From Bryobacterales bacterium (GTDB lineage Bacteria; Acidobacteriota; Terriglobia; Bryobacterales; UBA6623), in assembly GCA_022826925.1 (NCBI GenBank), contig JAJDTX010000033.1, forward strand, positions 16,645 through 80,644: DNA of 64,000 nucleotides, read 5' to 3'. The notes under the pieces are model-generated. The model worked only from the letters and a program-made list of their open reading frames with translations. It had not been told where the DNA came from and ran no database searches. A program made the translations under genes and the position numbers. Shown here piece by piece: positions 25,966 through 34,758 of the stretch. The stretch's first letter is position 1; every line of letters begins with the position of its first letter.

Positions 25966-26321
25966 TGTCCCGGAAGCTGCTGGTCAGACTCGCCGTGCTC
26001 GGCGCGGCAGCTGGCGTCGCGCACGTGTTCTTCATTCAGTTCTGCGATCTGTTGTACCGTTGCGGCTGCGAAGCTCTCTGGGCGGGAGCGGCAGAGCATT
26101 GCAATATTCACAATGCCGCGCCGCCCCACTGCCCGTGGTGCTTGGACGAGGGGTTGCTCGGCCAGCTGTCATTTGGTGCCATCGTTGTGTCGCAGTGCGC
26201 CTTGACGCTTTGGCCGGGCAGGTTCGGGGTGGTCCGGGCAATCGCGACCTTCTTGGCGTTTCCCGTCGTCGGCGCGATTGGCGGCCTGCTCGCCGGCCTT
26301 GGCACGCAGTATTGGCGCTAA
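25962..26321 (+). CDS. small Cys-rich membrane protein of unknown function
   Basis: 119 residues, overlapping the phosphodiesterase stop by 4 bases (ATGA), so translationally coupled. It has an N-terminal hydrophobic segment (VRLAVLGAAAGVAHVFFI), a middle part with Cys-rich short motifs (CDLLYRCGC, HCNIHN, HCPWC), and two more hydrophobic segments (LGQLSFGAIVVSQCALTL and AIATFLAFPVVGAIGGLLAGL). The CxC and CPWC pairs on the non-membrane loop could bind metal or form disulfides. I do not recognise the family. No other clue to function beyond its coupling to a glycerophosphodiesterase. Confidence 0.75.
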   Translation: MMSRKLLVRLAVLGAAAGVAHVFFIQFCDLLYRCGCEALWAGAAEHCNIHNAAPPHCPWCLDEGLLGQLSFGAIVVSQCALTLWPGRFGVVRAIATFLAFPVVGAIGGLLAGLGTQYWR

Positions 26322-26354
26322 GGGCGCTGTTCAGCCGCGCTTTGCGGGCCTGGC

Positions 26355-27665
26355 TCAGACCGTTTCGGGCACCACGTAAGGGAGTCGGTAGCGGCGCGAG
26401 AGCATCTCGTTCGCCATTCCGTTGCCGACGAATCGTCCGGTCTCTCGATCTGTGTGCAGCTGCTGCCCGCAGCGGTAGCTGATATTCGCAAGGTGGCAGA
26501 GCTCTGCTGCGGCCGCTCCGATCTGCACGTCGGCGTTCAGCGCGTAGTGATTCCGCGAGCGCACTGCCTCCACGAAGTTGGCCATGTGCGGGCGGGGGTC
26601 CCAAATCTTGTCTTCGTGAGGCTCTTCCTCGTGGGTCTTCTGCCGCTCGTCCCCCATGAAGACGCGAAATCCGTAGGGATCCACGACCATGTAGCCTTGG
26701 TCTCCGAAGAAGATGTTGCCCACGTAGTTGCTGCCGCGCAAGGGCGCGCCGCCCTCGTTGGGGCTGGGCAGGTTGCGCACGTCGAAGACGATCTCGGACT
26801 TGTCGAAGCGAAAGTGCGCCTGCTGCGTGTTGGGCGTCTCTTGGTCGTCCTTCCAGACGAACTTGCCGCCGCTTGAGGAGATCGCCCTGGGCCTGCCGTA
26901 CTCGGCCAGTCCCCAGCGGCAAATGTCCATCTCATGCACGCCCTGGTTGCCGATATCGCCGTTGCCGGTGTCCCAGAACCAGTGCCAGTTGTAAGCGAAG
27001 CGGTTCTCGCTGTAGGGCCGCATGGGGGCTGGCCCCAGGAATAGGTCCCAGTCTAGGCCGGCAGGAACCGGTTCCTCGGGCGTGTGACCGATCGACTTCC
27101 TGCGGCGGAAGCACAGTCCGCGAGCCATGTACACCTCGCCGATCGCGCCCTCGCGGAGCATGGCCATCGCCTTGCGCTTGTGCCCGATAGAGCGGCTCTG
27201 GGAGCCGACCTGCACCATGCGCTTGTACTTGCGGGCGGCCTTGACCATCTGCTCGCCCTCGAATGCGTTGTGGCTGGCCGGTTTTTCCACATATACGTCC
27301 TTGCCAGCTTGGCAGGCCCAGATGGTGGTCAGCGCGTGCCAGTGATTGGGCGTTGCCACCGACACGGCGTCGATGTCCGTGTCCTCGAACAGCTTGCGCA
27401 TGTCCGCGTATTCCTTGGGGGCGCTGTCTTGAAGCTTGCGGACCATGGCCGATGCGCGCTCGCGCGCGGCTTGGTTGACGTCGCAGATCGCGGCGATTCT
27501 GGCCCCTGGCACTTCGGAGAAGAATCCGAGATGGCCGCGCCCGCGCCCGCCCGTGCCGACGACGGCCAAGTTCACGGTGTCGTTGGCTCCAAGCACCGGA
27601 AACGCACGGCTCGCCGCGACCGCTCCGGCCCCGCGAAGGAACGTCCGGCGAGTGGCTGGGCTCAT
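26355..27665 (-). CDS. Gfo/Idh/MocA-family oxidoreductase, Tat-exported (second copy type)
   Basis: 436 residues. Start at ATG 27665 gives TRRTFLRGAGAVAA, a Tat signal (RRTFL). The Rossmann part starts at VNLAVVGTGGRGRGHLGFF and carries the EKPASHN block with the conserved Lys. WHWFWDTGNGDIGNQGVHEMD is the substrate-domain signature shared with many secreted oxidoreductases of Acidobacteriota/Planctomycetota. It differs clearly from the 21011-22360 enzyme in this region, so substrates are probably different. Its start overlaps the longest possible start of the divergent M28 peptidase, so the latter probably starts further downstream. Exact sugar substrate unknown. Confidence 0.9.
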   Translation of the reverse strand: MSPATRRTFLRGAGAVAASRAFPVLGANDTVNLAVVGTGGRGRGHLGFFSEVPGARIAAICDVNQAARERASAMVRKLQDSAPKEYADMRKLFEDTDIDAVSVATPNHWHALTTIWACQAGKDVYVEKPASHNAFEGEQMVKAARKYKRMVQVGSQSRSIGHKRKAMAMLREGAIGEVYMARGLCFRRRKSIGHTPEEPVPAGLDWDLFLGPAPMRPYSENRFAYNWHWFWDTGNGDIGNQGVHEMDICRWGLAEYGRPRAISSSGGKFVWKDDQETPNTQQAHFRFDKSEIVFDVRNLPSPNEGGAPLRGSNYVGNIFFGDQGYMVVDPYGFRVFMGDERQKTHEEEPHEDKIWDPRPHMANFVEAVRSRNHYALNADVQIGAAAAELCHLANISYRCGQQLHTDRETGRFVGNGMANEMLSRRYRLPYVVPETV

Positions 27666-27720
27666 GGCGTACAGCGTACTACAGCGACTTTGCGCCCCGG
27701 CCTGTGGTACCTTCACTTGC

Positions 27721-29202
27721 TTGTTGCCCTTCCGTCCTCCCATCCGCGCCTTGTTGCTGGCGAGCTTGGCAGCCGAGCTGGCCGTCCCGGCGGTCGTCGG
27801 ACAGGTCGAGACATCCGTGCGCACGTCGCGAGGCCTCGAGGCCGACTTGCGGACCCTGTGCGACTCGATCGGCCCGCGCATGGCCGGCACTGCGGCCATG
27901 CAGGACGCCCTGCAGTGGGGCCTGCGGTCGTTTCGAGAAGCTGGCTTGCAGAACGTGAGGCTGGAGCCGGTTCCGATCCCGCTGGCATGGCGCGAGGGGG
28001 AGACCAGAGTCGAGGTGACACAGCCGCGCCCCATCCGATTGCGTGCCGCCGCTTCGGCGTTCTCCCCCAGTGTCCGCGAATCGATAGAGGGGGAATTGGC
28101 GCTAGCAGGGGGCGGCCAGCGGGGGACAGTTCTCGAGGCTGGCGAGAGCGTGCGCGGCAAGATCGTCCTTGTGGAACTGCAAGAGGCCACCTCGCTGGAC
28201 AGCCTGGGGCTGTCCCAGCGTGATTCGATGGTGGCCGTCCGCGAGGCTGCCGATGTGGGCGCGTTCGCCGTGCTGATCGTTTCGACCCGCCCGCGGCAAC
28301 TCCTCTACCGGCACGTCAACAACCTCTCGGCAGAATTGGATCCGATTCCATCGGCGCTGGTAGCTCGCGAGGACGGCCTGCGAATCGCGCGGCTGCTTGA
28401 ACAGGGCGAGCGCGTGCGGGTCCGACTGGAAATGCCCAATCAGATCGGACCTTCGTTCGAGACGGCCAACGTCGTGGCAGAGATTCCCGGCGATGGCCTG
28501 CCGGACGAGTTCGTGCTGCTGGGAGCGCACCTCGATTCATGGGACATGGGCACTGGGTGCTTGGACAATGCCGTGAACGTCGCCTTGGTCCTGCATGTCG
28601 CGCGCGCGATCGCCGCAACGGGAGCTCGTCCGCAGCGCACGTTGCGTTTCGTGCTCTTCGGCGGCGAGGAATTCGGCCTGTTCGGATCGCTGGCGTATGT
28701 CGATTCCCATCGCGCGGAGCTCGACCGCCACGTGGCGACTATCGTGCACGACATGGGAGGCGGACCGTTGAGCGGGTACTCGACCGGGGGCCGCCGGGAT
28801 CTGTTGCGCCAGGTCGAGCTGCTGCTCGGCGGCGCGGAAGGACCCGGGCGCTTCCGCCACACCGCCAAGGCTTACTTCATGAGCGACAACTTCACGTTCA
28901 TGCTGCAGGGCGTGCCGTCCCTGTTCGCGGTGCAGGAGACTTCCGATTACTACTCCGCCTACCACTCCGAGGCCGACACGTTCGACAAGGTCGACATCGA
29001 CAGCGTGAGGAGTTCGGCGGTGGTCGCCGCACGGACGCTGGTCGGGATCGCGCAAGAGAGCGAGCGCATCGCTGAGAGGTGGTCGGCGGCCGAGGTTTCG
29101 AGCTGGCTTCGCGGCCAAGGGCTGATCCGGCACTTGCGCTTCCTGGGCGTCTGGGATGAATGGCGGCCGCAACGGGACGGCGCCGCCCCGGATTCGAACT
29201 GA
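27721..29202 (+). CDS. M28-family zinc aminopeptidase, secreted
   Basis: Zinc peptidase with signal-peptide-like N-terminus (IRALLLASLAAELAVPAVVG) and a protease-associated domain in between. GAHLDSWDMGTGCLDNAVNV carries the first His and the bridging Asp; FGGEEFGLFGSLAY has the catalytic/ligand Glu pair; HDMGG and the late HSEADTFDKVD provide remaining ligands. Start choice: ATG 27664 would overlap the divergent MocA start by 2 bases and add a poor leader; TTG 27721 gives a clean signal peptide and has TACCTT (27708-27713) seven bases upstream. The start remains uncertain. It may process peptides or glycopeptides in the periplasm; neighbours do not point to a specific pathway. Confidence 0.85.
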   Translation: MLPFRPPIRALLLASLAAELAVPAVVGQVETSVRTSRGLEADLRTLCDSIGPRMAGTAAMQDALQWGLRSFREAGLQNVRLEPVPIPLAWREGETRVEVTQPRPIRLRAAASAFSPSVRESIEGELALAGGGQRGTVLEAGESVRGKIVLVELQEATSLDSLGLSQRDSMVAVREAADVGAFAVLIVSTRPRQLLYRHVNNLSAELDPIPSALVAREDGLRIARLLEQGERVRVRLEMPNQIGPSFETANVVAEIPGDGLPDEFVLLGAHLDSWDMGTGCLDNAVNVALVLHVARAIAATGARPQRTLRFVLFGGEEFGLFGSLAYVDSHRAELDRHVATIVHDMGGGPLSGYSTGGRRDLLRQVELLLGGAEGPGRFRHTAKAYFMSDNFTFMLQGVPSLFAVQETSDYYSAYHSEADTFDKVDIDSVRSSAVVAARTLVGIAQESERIAERWSAAEVSSWLRGQGLIRHLRFLGVWDEWRPQRDGAAPDSN

Positions 29203-29237
29203 GCGATGCGTCGATGGTCGATTGGTAGGGTAGGGCG

Positions 29238-30872
29238 ATGGCGTTTCCTCTTGGCCCGCAGTCCGGCCTGACGGCTCCGGATGCCGAAGAGCGCGGTGCG
29301 AGGCGCGCCTACATGCATGCGCTGATCGCCGAATTGCGGGAACTGGAGGACGCAGTCCGGCTTGGCGGCGGCCCCGAGCGGATCGAGCGGCAGCGCAAGG
29401 CGGGGAAGCTGCTGGCGCGGGAGCGCATCGCGGCCCTGCTCGACGAAGGCGAGGAACTGTTGGAACTGGGCCTGCTCATGGCCCACGACGCCCACGGCGG
29501 CAAGGCTCCGGCGGCCGGCGTCGTGACCGGGATCGGCCGCGTGGACGGCCGGCAGGTCGCCGTGATGGCCAACGATGCCACCGTGAAGGCGGGCAGTTGG
29601 TTCCCCGAGACTGTCTCGAAGGTGCTGCGCATCCAAGAGGCGGCGATGCGCTGCAGCATCCCGATCGTGTACCTGGTCGATTCTGCGGGAGTGTTCCTGC
29701 CCGAGCAGCACGGAACGTTTCCGGGCAAGTATGGCGGCGCGCGGATCTTCCACAATTGCGCCCGCATGCGCCGCCAATTGAGGATTCCGCAGATCTCCGC
29801 CGTGATGGGGCAGTGCATCGCCGGCGGCGCGTACCTGCCCGCGTTGAGCGATGTGATCCTCATGGTGGAGGGCACGAGCTTCATGGGCCTGGGGGGGCCG
29901 AACCTGGTCCAAGGCGCGATTGGCCAACAAGTCGAGGCGGAGGCCCTCGGCGGAGCCACCATGCATACCGGGAAAAGCGGTGTCGCGCACTACCGCGTGG
30001 CTGACGACGAGGAGTGCATCGCCCGCATCCGGGCGCTATTGCTCGGGCTTCCGCGCTCTCCTTCGGCACCGCTGAACCGCTCGGACCCCGAGTCCAGCGG
30101 AGGGCTTGACGAGATCCTGCCGAGCGACCGCCGCCTGCCCTACGACATGCATGCGGTCGTCCGGCGCATCGTGGATCGGGACGGGTGTCTGGAGTTCATG
30201 GCCGAGCGCGCTCCGGAGCTGCTGTGCGCGAATGTCCAGATCGGGGGGTGGCCCGTCGGCTTGATTGCTAACCGGCGGGGCTTGTTCCGCGATGGGGGGA
30301 GTACCCGCATCGGAGCGATCATCTATGCCGAGACAGCCCGCAAGGCCGCTGAGTTCGTGCAGAAGTGCGACCGCCAGGGCCACGCGCTGGTCTACTTCCA
30401 AGACGTCACCGGCTTCATGGTCGGGCCCGAGGCCGAGCGAAGCGGCATCATTCGCGCCGGTGCCGAGATGGTCGAATCGATGGCGACGACGCGGGTGCCC
30501 AAGATCGTGGTGACCGTGCGGCACGCTAGCGGGGCGGGGTACTACGCGATGGCCGGCCAGGGGTTCGATCCGGAGTTCATTTTCAGCTGGCCAACGGCCC
30601 GGGTCGGCGTCATGGAAGGCGAATCGGCCGTCCAGGCGATGTTCGCGAGCGAGTTGCGGGCCTTGGATGGAGATGAGTCCGGCCCGCCGGAAGACTTGCT
30701 GCGCGAAATCGAGCTCACTCGCGAGCGCTATGACCGGACACTTGACGCCAAGTGGTGCGCGTCCAACGGGCACGTGGATGCCATCATCCGCCCGAGGGCC
30801 ACGCGAGACGTATTGATCAGCTGCTTGGAGGCCGTTCACGGCCACGGGTATGCGCCGGAGTCGAAGGGCTGA
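29238..30872 (+). CDS. acyl-CoA carboxylase, carboxyltransferase beta subunit (propionyl/methylcrotonyl-CoA type)
   Basis: 544-residue carboxyltransferase that transfers CO2 from carboxybiotin to an acyl-CoA. Length and blocks are those of the MCCC2/PccB group: KAGKLLARERIAALLDEG at the start, GHDAHGGK-like region, IPIVYLVDSAGVFLPEQ, FPGKYGGARIFHN, MGQCIAGGAYLPALSD in the N-domain and the second crotonase fold with FYQDVTGFMVG-like VYFQDVTGFMVGPEAE and GAGYYAMAGQGFDPEF in the C-domain. The LPEQ and GKYGG segments favour methylcrotonyl-CoA carboxylase over acetyl-CoA carboxylase. No biotin carboxylase is visible nearby, so it must pair with a distant subunit. TAGGGT (29226-29231) precedes the ATG by 6 bases. 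Confidence 0.88.
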   Translation: MAFPLGPQSGLTAPDAEERGARRAYMHALIAELRELEDAVRLGGGPERIERQRKAGKLLARERIAALLDEGEELLELGLLMAHDAHGGKAPAAGVVTGIGRVDGRQVAVMANDATVKAGSWFPETVSKVLRIQEAAMRCSIPIVYLVDSAGVFLPEQHGTFPGKYGGARIFHNCARMRRQLRIPQISAVMGQCIAGGAYLPALSDVILMVEGTSFMGLGGPNLVQGAIGQQVEAEALGGATMHTGKSGVAHYRVADDEECIARIRALLLGLPRSPSAPLNRSDPESSGGLDEILPSDRRLPYDMHAVVRRIVDRDGCLEFMAERAPELLCANVQIGGWPVGLIANRRGLFRDGGSTRIGAIIYAETARKAAEFVQKCDRQGHALVYFQDVTGFMVGPEAERSGIIRAGAEMVESMATTRVPKIVVTVRHASGAGYYAMAGQGFDPEFIFSWPTARVGVMEGESAVQAMFASELRALDGDESGPPEDLLREIELTRERYDRTLDAKWCASNGHVDAIIRPRATRDVLISCLEAVHGHGYAPESKG

Positions 30873-30959
30873 TCGCCGCCGCGTCGGCCGTCGAGAAACG
30901 GGAGCCAGAACGCGAACGTCCAAATTCAGGGGCCTGTGCAAGAATCAAGAACTGGCGCG

Positions 30960-33900
30960 ATGAGAGGGGTGGGCATCTTCGCAGCCGTCGGCGCTCTTGC
31001 CTTGGCGCCCGTCGCCGCCGGCCCAGCAGTCGCGGCGCCCGCGCACTTCGACAAGGTCGCCTGCGGGACTCCGCGCACTGCTCAGGAAGCTATCTTCTTG
31101 GCCCAGCAGCGGGGGCTGTCCGAGGAAAAGGAGCGCTTCAGTGCTCGTGCCCAGGCCCCACCGTCAGTGCCGACCAGCGTGGATGGCATCGCGATCGTCG
31201 AAGCCACGCATGAAGTGCTCTCGCCGCCACACCCGTTCGACCTGGCCAACTCCTCGATCACGATCACGCCCGAGCAGGACAGTTTCCGAGTCGCAGTGTC
31301 TACGTTTCCGGACGGCGCGCCGCTGCCGGAAGAGGGGACGCCGTTGGACCTGGAGGATGACGACTTCAAGCTCGTCGAGTTGCCGTTTGAGTTTCCCTAC
31401 TACGGCTCTTCCCATGACAGTCTCTTCGTCAATTCCGACGGCAATCTCACCTTCGTGTACCCAGAGGCGAGTTCTCGGCCCAGAAACTACTCGCGGGCTG
31501 CCTACGGCCCCGCGCGGATCGCCCCCCTGTTTCGCGATCTAGATCCGAGCCGCGGAGGAAGCGTGCGCGTCGCGGCGACATCCGAAGCGCTGACCGTGGC
31601 GTGGCACGCCGTGCCGCTGTTTACCGAGGGCCCCGTGGGAGACCCGCAGACCTTTCAAGTGACAATCCATCGAGATGGCGGCATCGAGTTCCGCTACGGG
31701 TCCCTAACCCTCCTCGATGCAGTGGTCGGCTTGTTTAGCGGCGAGGCCTTGAGCGGTGTCGCAGCGGTCGATTGGAGCTCGGTCGAGTCCGAGCTTTTCG
31801 ACGCGGACAGCATTCTTGCCGAGGTTTTTGTGAGCGATCCTGAGATCGACGAGTTTGCCGTGGTGCATTCGTTTTATCGCAACCACGAGGATGCTTACGA
31901 CACGGTGATCGTTTTCAACGATCTCGACATGGATGCCAGCGACTTTTCGCTCGCCCACGCTTACACCGTGCGGAACGAGATCCGCGGAATCGGCGAGTTC
32001 ATCTACGATAGCGGCCGCGTGTTCGGCTCTCCGCGGCGGCTCTCGTCGTTCGTCAACATGGGAGCGCTGTCCGGCTACCCTACCAGCCCGGCCGCGCCAA
32101 TCCGGGGGCTGCCGCATTCTTCGATGCTGACGATCCTGGCGCACGAGATCGGACACCGGTTCCTGGCTTACACGCCGTTCAAGGATCCGGAGACCGGCGA
32201 GCTGTCCGATGCACTGCTCGGGCGCCAGTTCGCCCACTGGAGCTTTTTCTTGAACTCTAGCGCTTCCGTGCTCGAGGGCAATGCCATCCGGGACAACGGC
32301 GACGGCGCCAGTCCCCGTTTCGAGACCACTGCTGCCACGCAGACCTACAGTCTCCTGGACCAGTACTTGATGGGACTGCTGGACCCGTCGGAGGTGCCGC
32401 CTACATTCTTGGTCACGAATCCCACGTCGACGACCGGGTCGCTCGGCAATGCGTCGCGCACGCCGGAAGTCGGCGTGGAGTTCGACGGGGTCCGCAAGGA
32501 GATCCGCGTCGAGGACATCATCGAGGCAGTGGGTCCCCGCCGGCCGGACACTTCCGTGTCTCAGAGACAGTTCCGCCAGGCGTTCATCCTGTTGGTGGAC
32601 GAGGGCGCCCAGCCCAAGCCGGAATCGCTGCGCACGTTGAGACAACTCAGGAGGTGGTGGCTCTCCTTCTTCGATTTGCATTCCGAATCCAGGGCTTCAA
32701 GCTCGGCCGACCTCGCGCGAATGCTCCATTTGTCAACGTGGCCCGCAGGTGGGCTGCTGATCGGCTGTACCGGCTCGGCACAGGTCATGATTGCCGAGTC
32801 CCGCGACACGGACCTCGTCGTGAACCTCCGGCTTGATAGCGCCATCGCGGAAGTCCCTGCCACGGTGACGATCCCCGCGGGAGAAGTATTGGTCGAGTTC
32901 GACGCTCGCGGACTGGAATCTGGCACGGCGACCTTGACCGCCGAGGCGGCCGAGGCTGGATACGACCGCTTGGAGACCCGTTTAGTGGTGCGTGCTGACG
33001 CCACGGAGCTCAGCTTGGAGCAGCTGCACTTTCCGGAGCGGTACGGCATTGCGGGGTCGACGCTGAGCGAGCCGCTGGACTACCGGGTTCGCGATGAGAA
33101 CTTGGTGCCCTACAGCGGTGTCGAGCTTGCGTTTACAGTGACTGGCGCGGATGCCGCCGAACTCCAGGCCAGTCAGACCGACGCGTTCGGACGAGCCGAG
33201 ATCGAGTGGCCATTGGCGTCTTCAGCGGGCAGCCAGACACTGACGGCAACCATCAGCGGCGTGCCCGATAGCGCCGTGGAGACCCAAGCGGTCGTGTCGG
33301 AGAATCCACCCGCGGTGATGGCCGCTCTCACGGCCAATGCCGCCAGTGGCGAGACCGCGGATGCAGGTCGGGGATTCGCCCGCGGAAGCTTGGTGACGAT
33401 CTACGGAAGTGCCTTGGCGACCGAACCGTTCGAAGCCGACACGATCCTGACCTTCGACAATCCGGCTCTTCCCGTGCATCTGGGCCTGACCAGCGTGCAT
33501 GTCGCTGGAGTGGCGGTTCCGTTGGTGAAGGTGTCCGAGACAGAGATTACCTTTCAGTTGCCATTCCAGATCCCCGCGGATGCGGCGGATATCGTGGTGT
33601 CGTCCGCGTTTGGGCGGACAGATCCCGTGTCGATCCCCTTGGGGCCCGCACAGCCGGGTATCTTCCCGGATCGCGTGAGCGCCGGGGCGCGTGCTGCTGT
33701 GGAAGATCCGAACAATCCGGGAGGCGGCGTGCTGCCGCGCGCGGGGGGCTTGCTGGAAATTTATGGCACCGGATTCGGAGCGGTCAGCCCCCCTGGGCGC
33801 ACCGGTCGGCCCGGACTCTCCATGCCGAGGCAGAACGTAGTTGCAGAAACGGAAGCGTGGGTGGACGAGCAGCCCGTCGAGGTCACCATGAGCGCTCTGG

Positions 33901-34028
33901 CATCATTCGAAGCAGGCGTCTACGTGGTCACGCTAGACCTACCGGCAGATCTCGAACCTGGCGATCACACGGTCAAGATCGCAGTGGGCGGGCACGAGAG
34001 CAATTCCGTCGCGTTCGAGTCAGAATAG
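30960..34028 (+). CDS. giant secreted HExxH protein with C-terminal Solibacter-type (TIGR03437-like) domain
   Basis: About 1022 residues. ATG 30960 opens a signal peptide (IFAAVGALALAPVAAGPAVA). Around residue 395, ILAHEIGHRFLAY is a zinc-metalloprotease HExxH motif, followed by a Tyr/Trp-rich stretch and a downstream LLDQYLMGLL. Before it lies a nidogen-like/beta-rich region (DLEDDDFKLVELPFEFPYYG, NSDGNLTF). After it come bacterial-Ig-like repeats (VRDENLVPYSGVELAFTVTG, AEIEWPLASSAGSQTLTATI) and, from about residue 820, a C-terminal domain with FARGSLVTIYGSAL, ITFQLPFQIP and LEIYGTGFGAVSPPG, as in the TIGR03437 domain of Solibacter proteins. It is probably a cell-surface protease or adhesin. 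Catalytic activity is not proven by the motif. Confidence 0.8.
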   Translation: MRGVGIFAAVGALALAPVAAGPAVAAPAHFDKVACGTPRTAQEAIFLAQQRGLSEEKERFSARAQAPPSVPTSVDGIAIVEATHEVLSPPHPFDLANSSITITPEQDSFRVAVSTFPDGAPLPEEGTPLDLEDDDFKLVELPFEFPYYGSSHDSLFVNSDGNLTFVYPEASSRPRNYSRAAYGPARIAPLFRDLDPSRGGSVRVAATSEALTVAWHAVPLFTEGPVGDPQTFQVTIHRDGGIEFRYGSLTLLDAVVGLFSGEALSGVAAVDWSSVESELFDADSILAEVFVSDPEIDEFAVVHSFYRNHEDAYDTVIVFNDLDMDASDFSLAHAYTVRNEIRGIGEFIYDSGRVFGSPRRLSSFVNMGALSGYPTSPAAPIRGLPHSSMLTILAHEIGHRFLAYTPFKDPETGELSDALLGRQFAHWSFFLNSSASVLEGNAIRDNGDGASPRFETTAATQTYSLLDQYLMGLLDPSEVPPTFLVTNPTSTTGSLGNASRTPEVGVEFDGVRKEIRVEDIIEAVGPRRPDTSVSQRQFRQAFILLVDEGAQPKPESLRTLRQLRRWWLSFFDLHSESRASSSADLARMLHLSTWPAGGLLIGCTGSAQVMIAESRDTDLVVNLRLDSAIAEVPATVTIPAGEVLVEFDARGLESGTATLTAEAAEAGYDRLETRLVVRADATELSLEQLHFPERYGIAGSTLSEPLDYRVRDENLVPYSGVELAFTVTGADAAELQASQTDAFGRAEIEWPLASSAGSQTLTATISGVPDSAVETQAVVSENPPAVMAALTANAASGETADAGRGFARGSLVTIYGSALATEPFEADTILTFDNPALPVHLGLTSVHVAGVAVPLVKVSETEITFQLPFQIPADAADIVVSSAFGRTDPVSIPLGPAQPGIFPDRVSAGARAAVEDPNNPGGGVLPRAGGLLEIYGTGFGAVSPPGRTGRPGLSMPRQNVVAETEAWVDEQPVEVTMSALASFEAGVYVVTLDLPADLEPGDHTVKIAVGGHESNSVAFESE

Positions 34029-34058
34029 GACGAAACGCCATGTCGTTAGACTCTTAGG

Positions 34059-34736
34059 ATGCTGGGCGCGGTGCTTCGCTGGAGCCTCTTCACAAGTATC
34101 GTCCTCGCGCTGGTCTTGGTGCCGTTCTGGCTCTTCGAGGAGAGCATCGCGCGTCTCTCGGAAGCGTTGCTGCAAGACTCCTCGGGCGGGGTGTCGGTTG
34201 GCGTGGCCGTCGTGTTGCTACTGGCCTCCGACTTGGTCGTGCCCGTTCCCTCGAGTTTAGTGGCGACAGCTTCGGGGCTATTGTTGGGTCTGGTGCCGGG
34301 CATGGCTGCCACTTGGGTCGGGATGCAATCCGGGGCGCTCGCCGGTTACGGCGTCGGCCGCTGGGCCGGCAGGCGGGTTGCGGCCCGCATAGTGGGCGAA
34401 TCCGAGCTTCAGCGCGCCGCCAGCGCTTATGCCCGTTGGGGCGGCCTTTTCCTGATTGCGTCACGGGCCGTGCCGGTCTTGGCCGAGGGTTCCGTTGTGA
34501 TCGCGGGGGTGGCAAGCATGCCGCTTCTGCGCTTCTTTGGTTGTGTCGGCATGTCCAATCTCGCGATTGCGGCGGTCTATGCGGGTGTGGGAGCATACGT
34601 CCGCGACGTCAACACGTTCTTGATGGCGTTTGCCGCTTCTATCCTGCTTCCCGGGTCTCTGATGCTGGTGCACCGGGCGCTTGCGGCGCGAGCGGCTCGC
34701 CGCTCCGCGGCCACGCAATGGGGACGGACCGTCTGA
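34059..34736 (+). CDS. DedA/VTT-family membrane protein
   Basis: 225 residues with at least four transmembrane segments (SIVLALVLVPFWLF, VGVAVVLLLASDLVVPVPSSLVATASGLLLGLVPGMAAT, LFLIASRAVPVLAEGSVVIAG, AFAASILLPGSLMLV). The VPVPSSLVA and FLIASRAVPVLAEGSVVIAG segments match the re-entrant arms of VTT/DedA proteins, which scramble or translocate lipid carriers; the R in ASRAVP is the conserved arginine. Basic tail RAARRSA ends the protein. TAGACT (34047-34052) sits 6 bases upstream of the ATG without a ribosome binding site. Assignment to the VTT clan is moderately sure; the lipid handled is unknown. Confidence 0.75.
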   Translation: MLGAVLRWSLFTSIVLALVLVPFWLFEESIARLSEALLQDSSGGVSVGVAVVLLLASDLVVPVPSSLVATASGLLLGLVPGMAATWVGMQSGALAGYGVGRWAGRRVAARIVGESELQRAASAYARWGGLFLIASRAVPVLAEGSVVIAGVASMPLLRFFGCVGMSNLAIAAVYAGVGAYVRDVNTFLMAFAASILLPGSLMLVHRALAARAARRSAATQWGRTV

Positions 34737-34758
34737 TCGCCGGGCACGGAGAGCGAGC

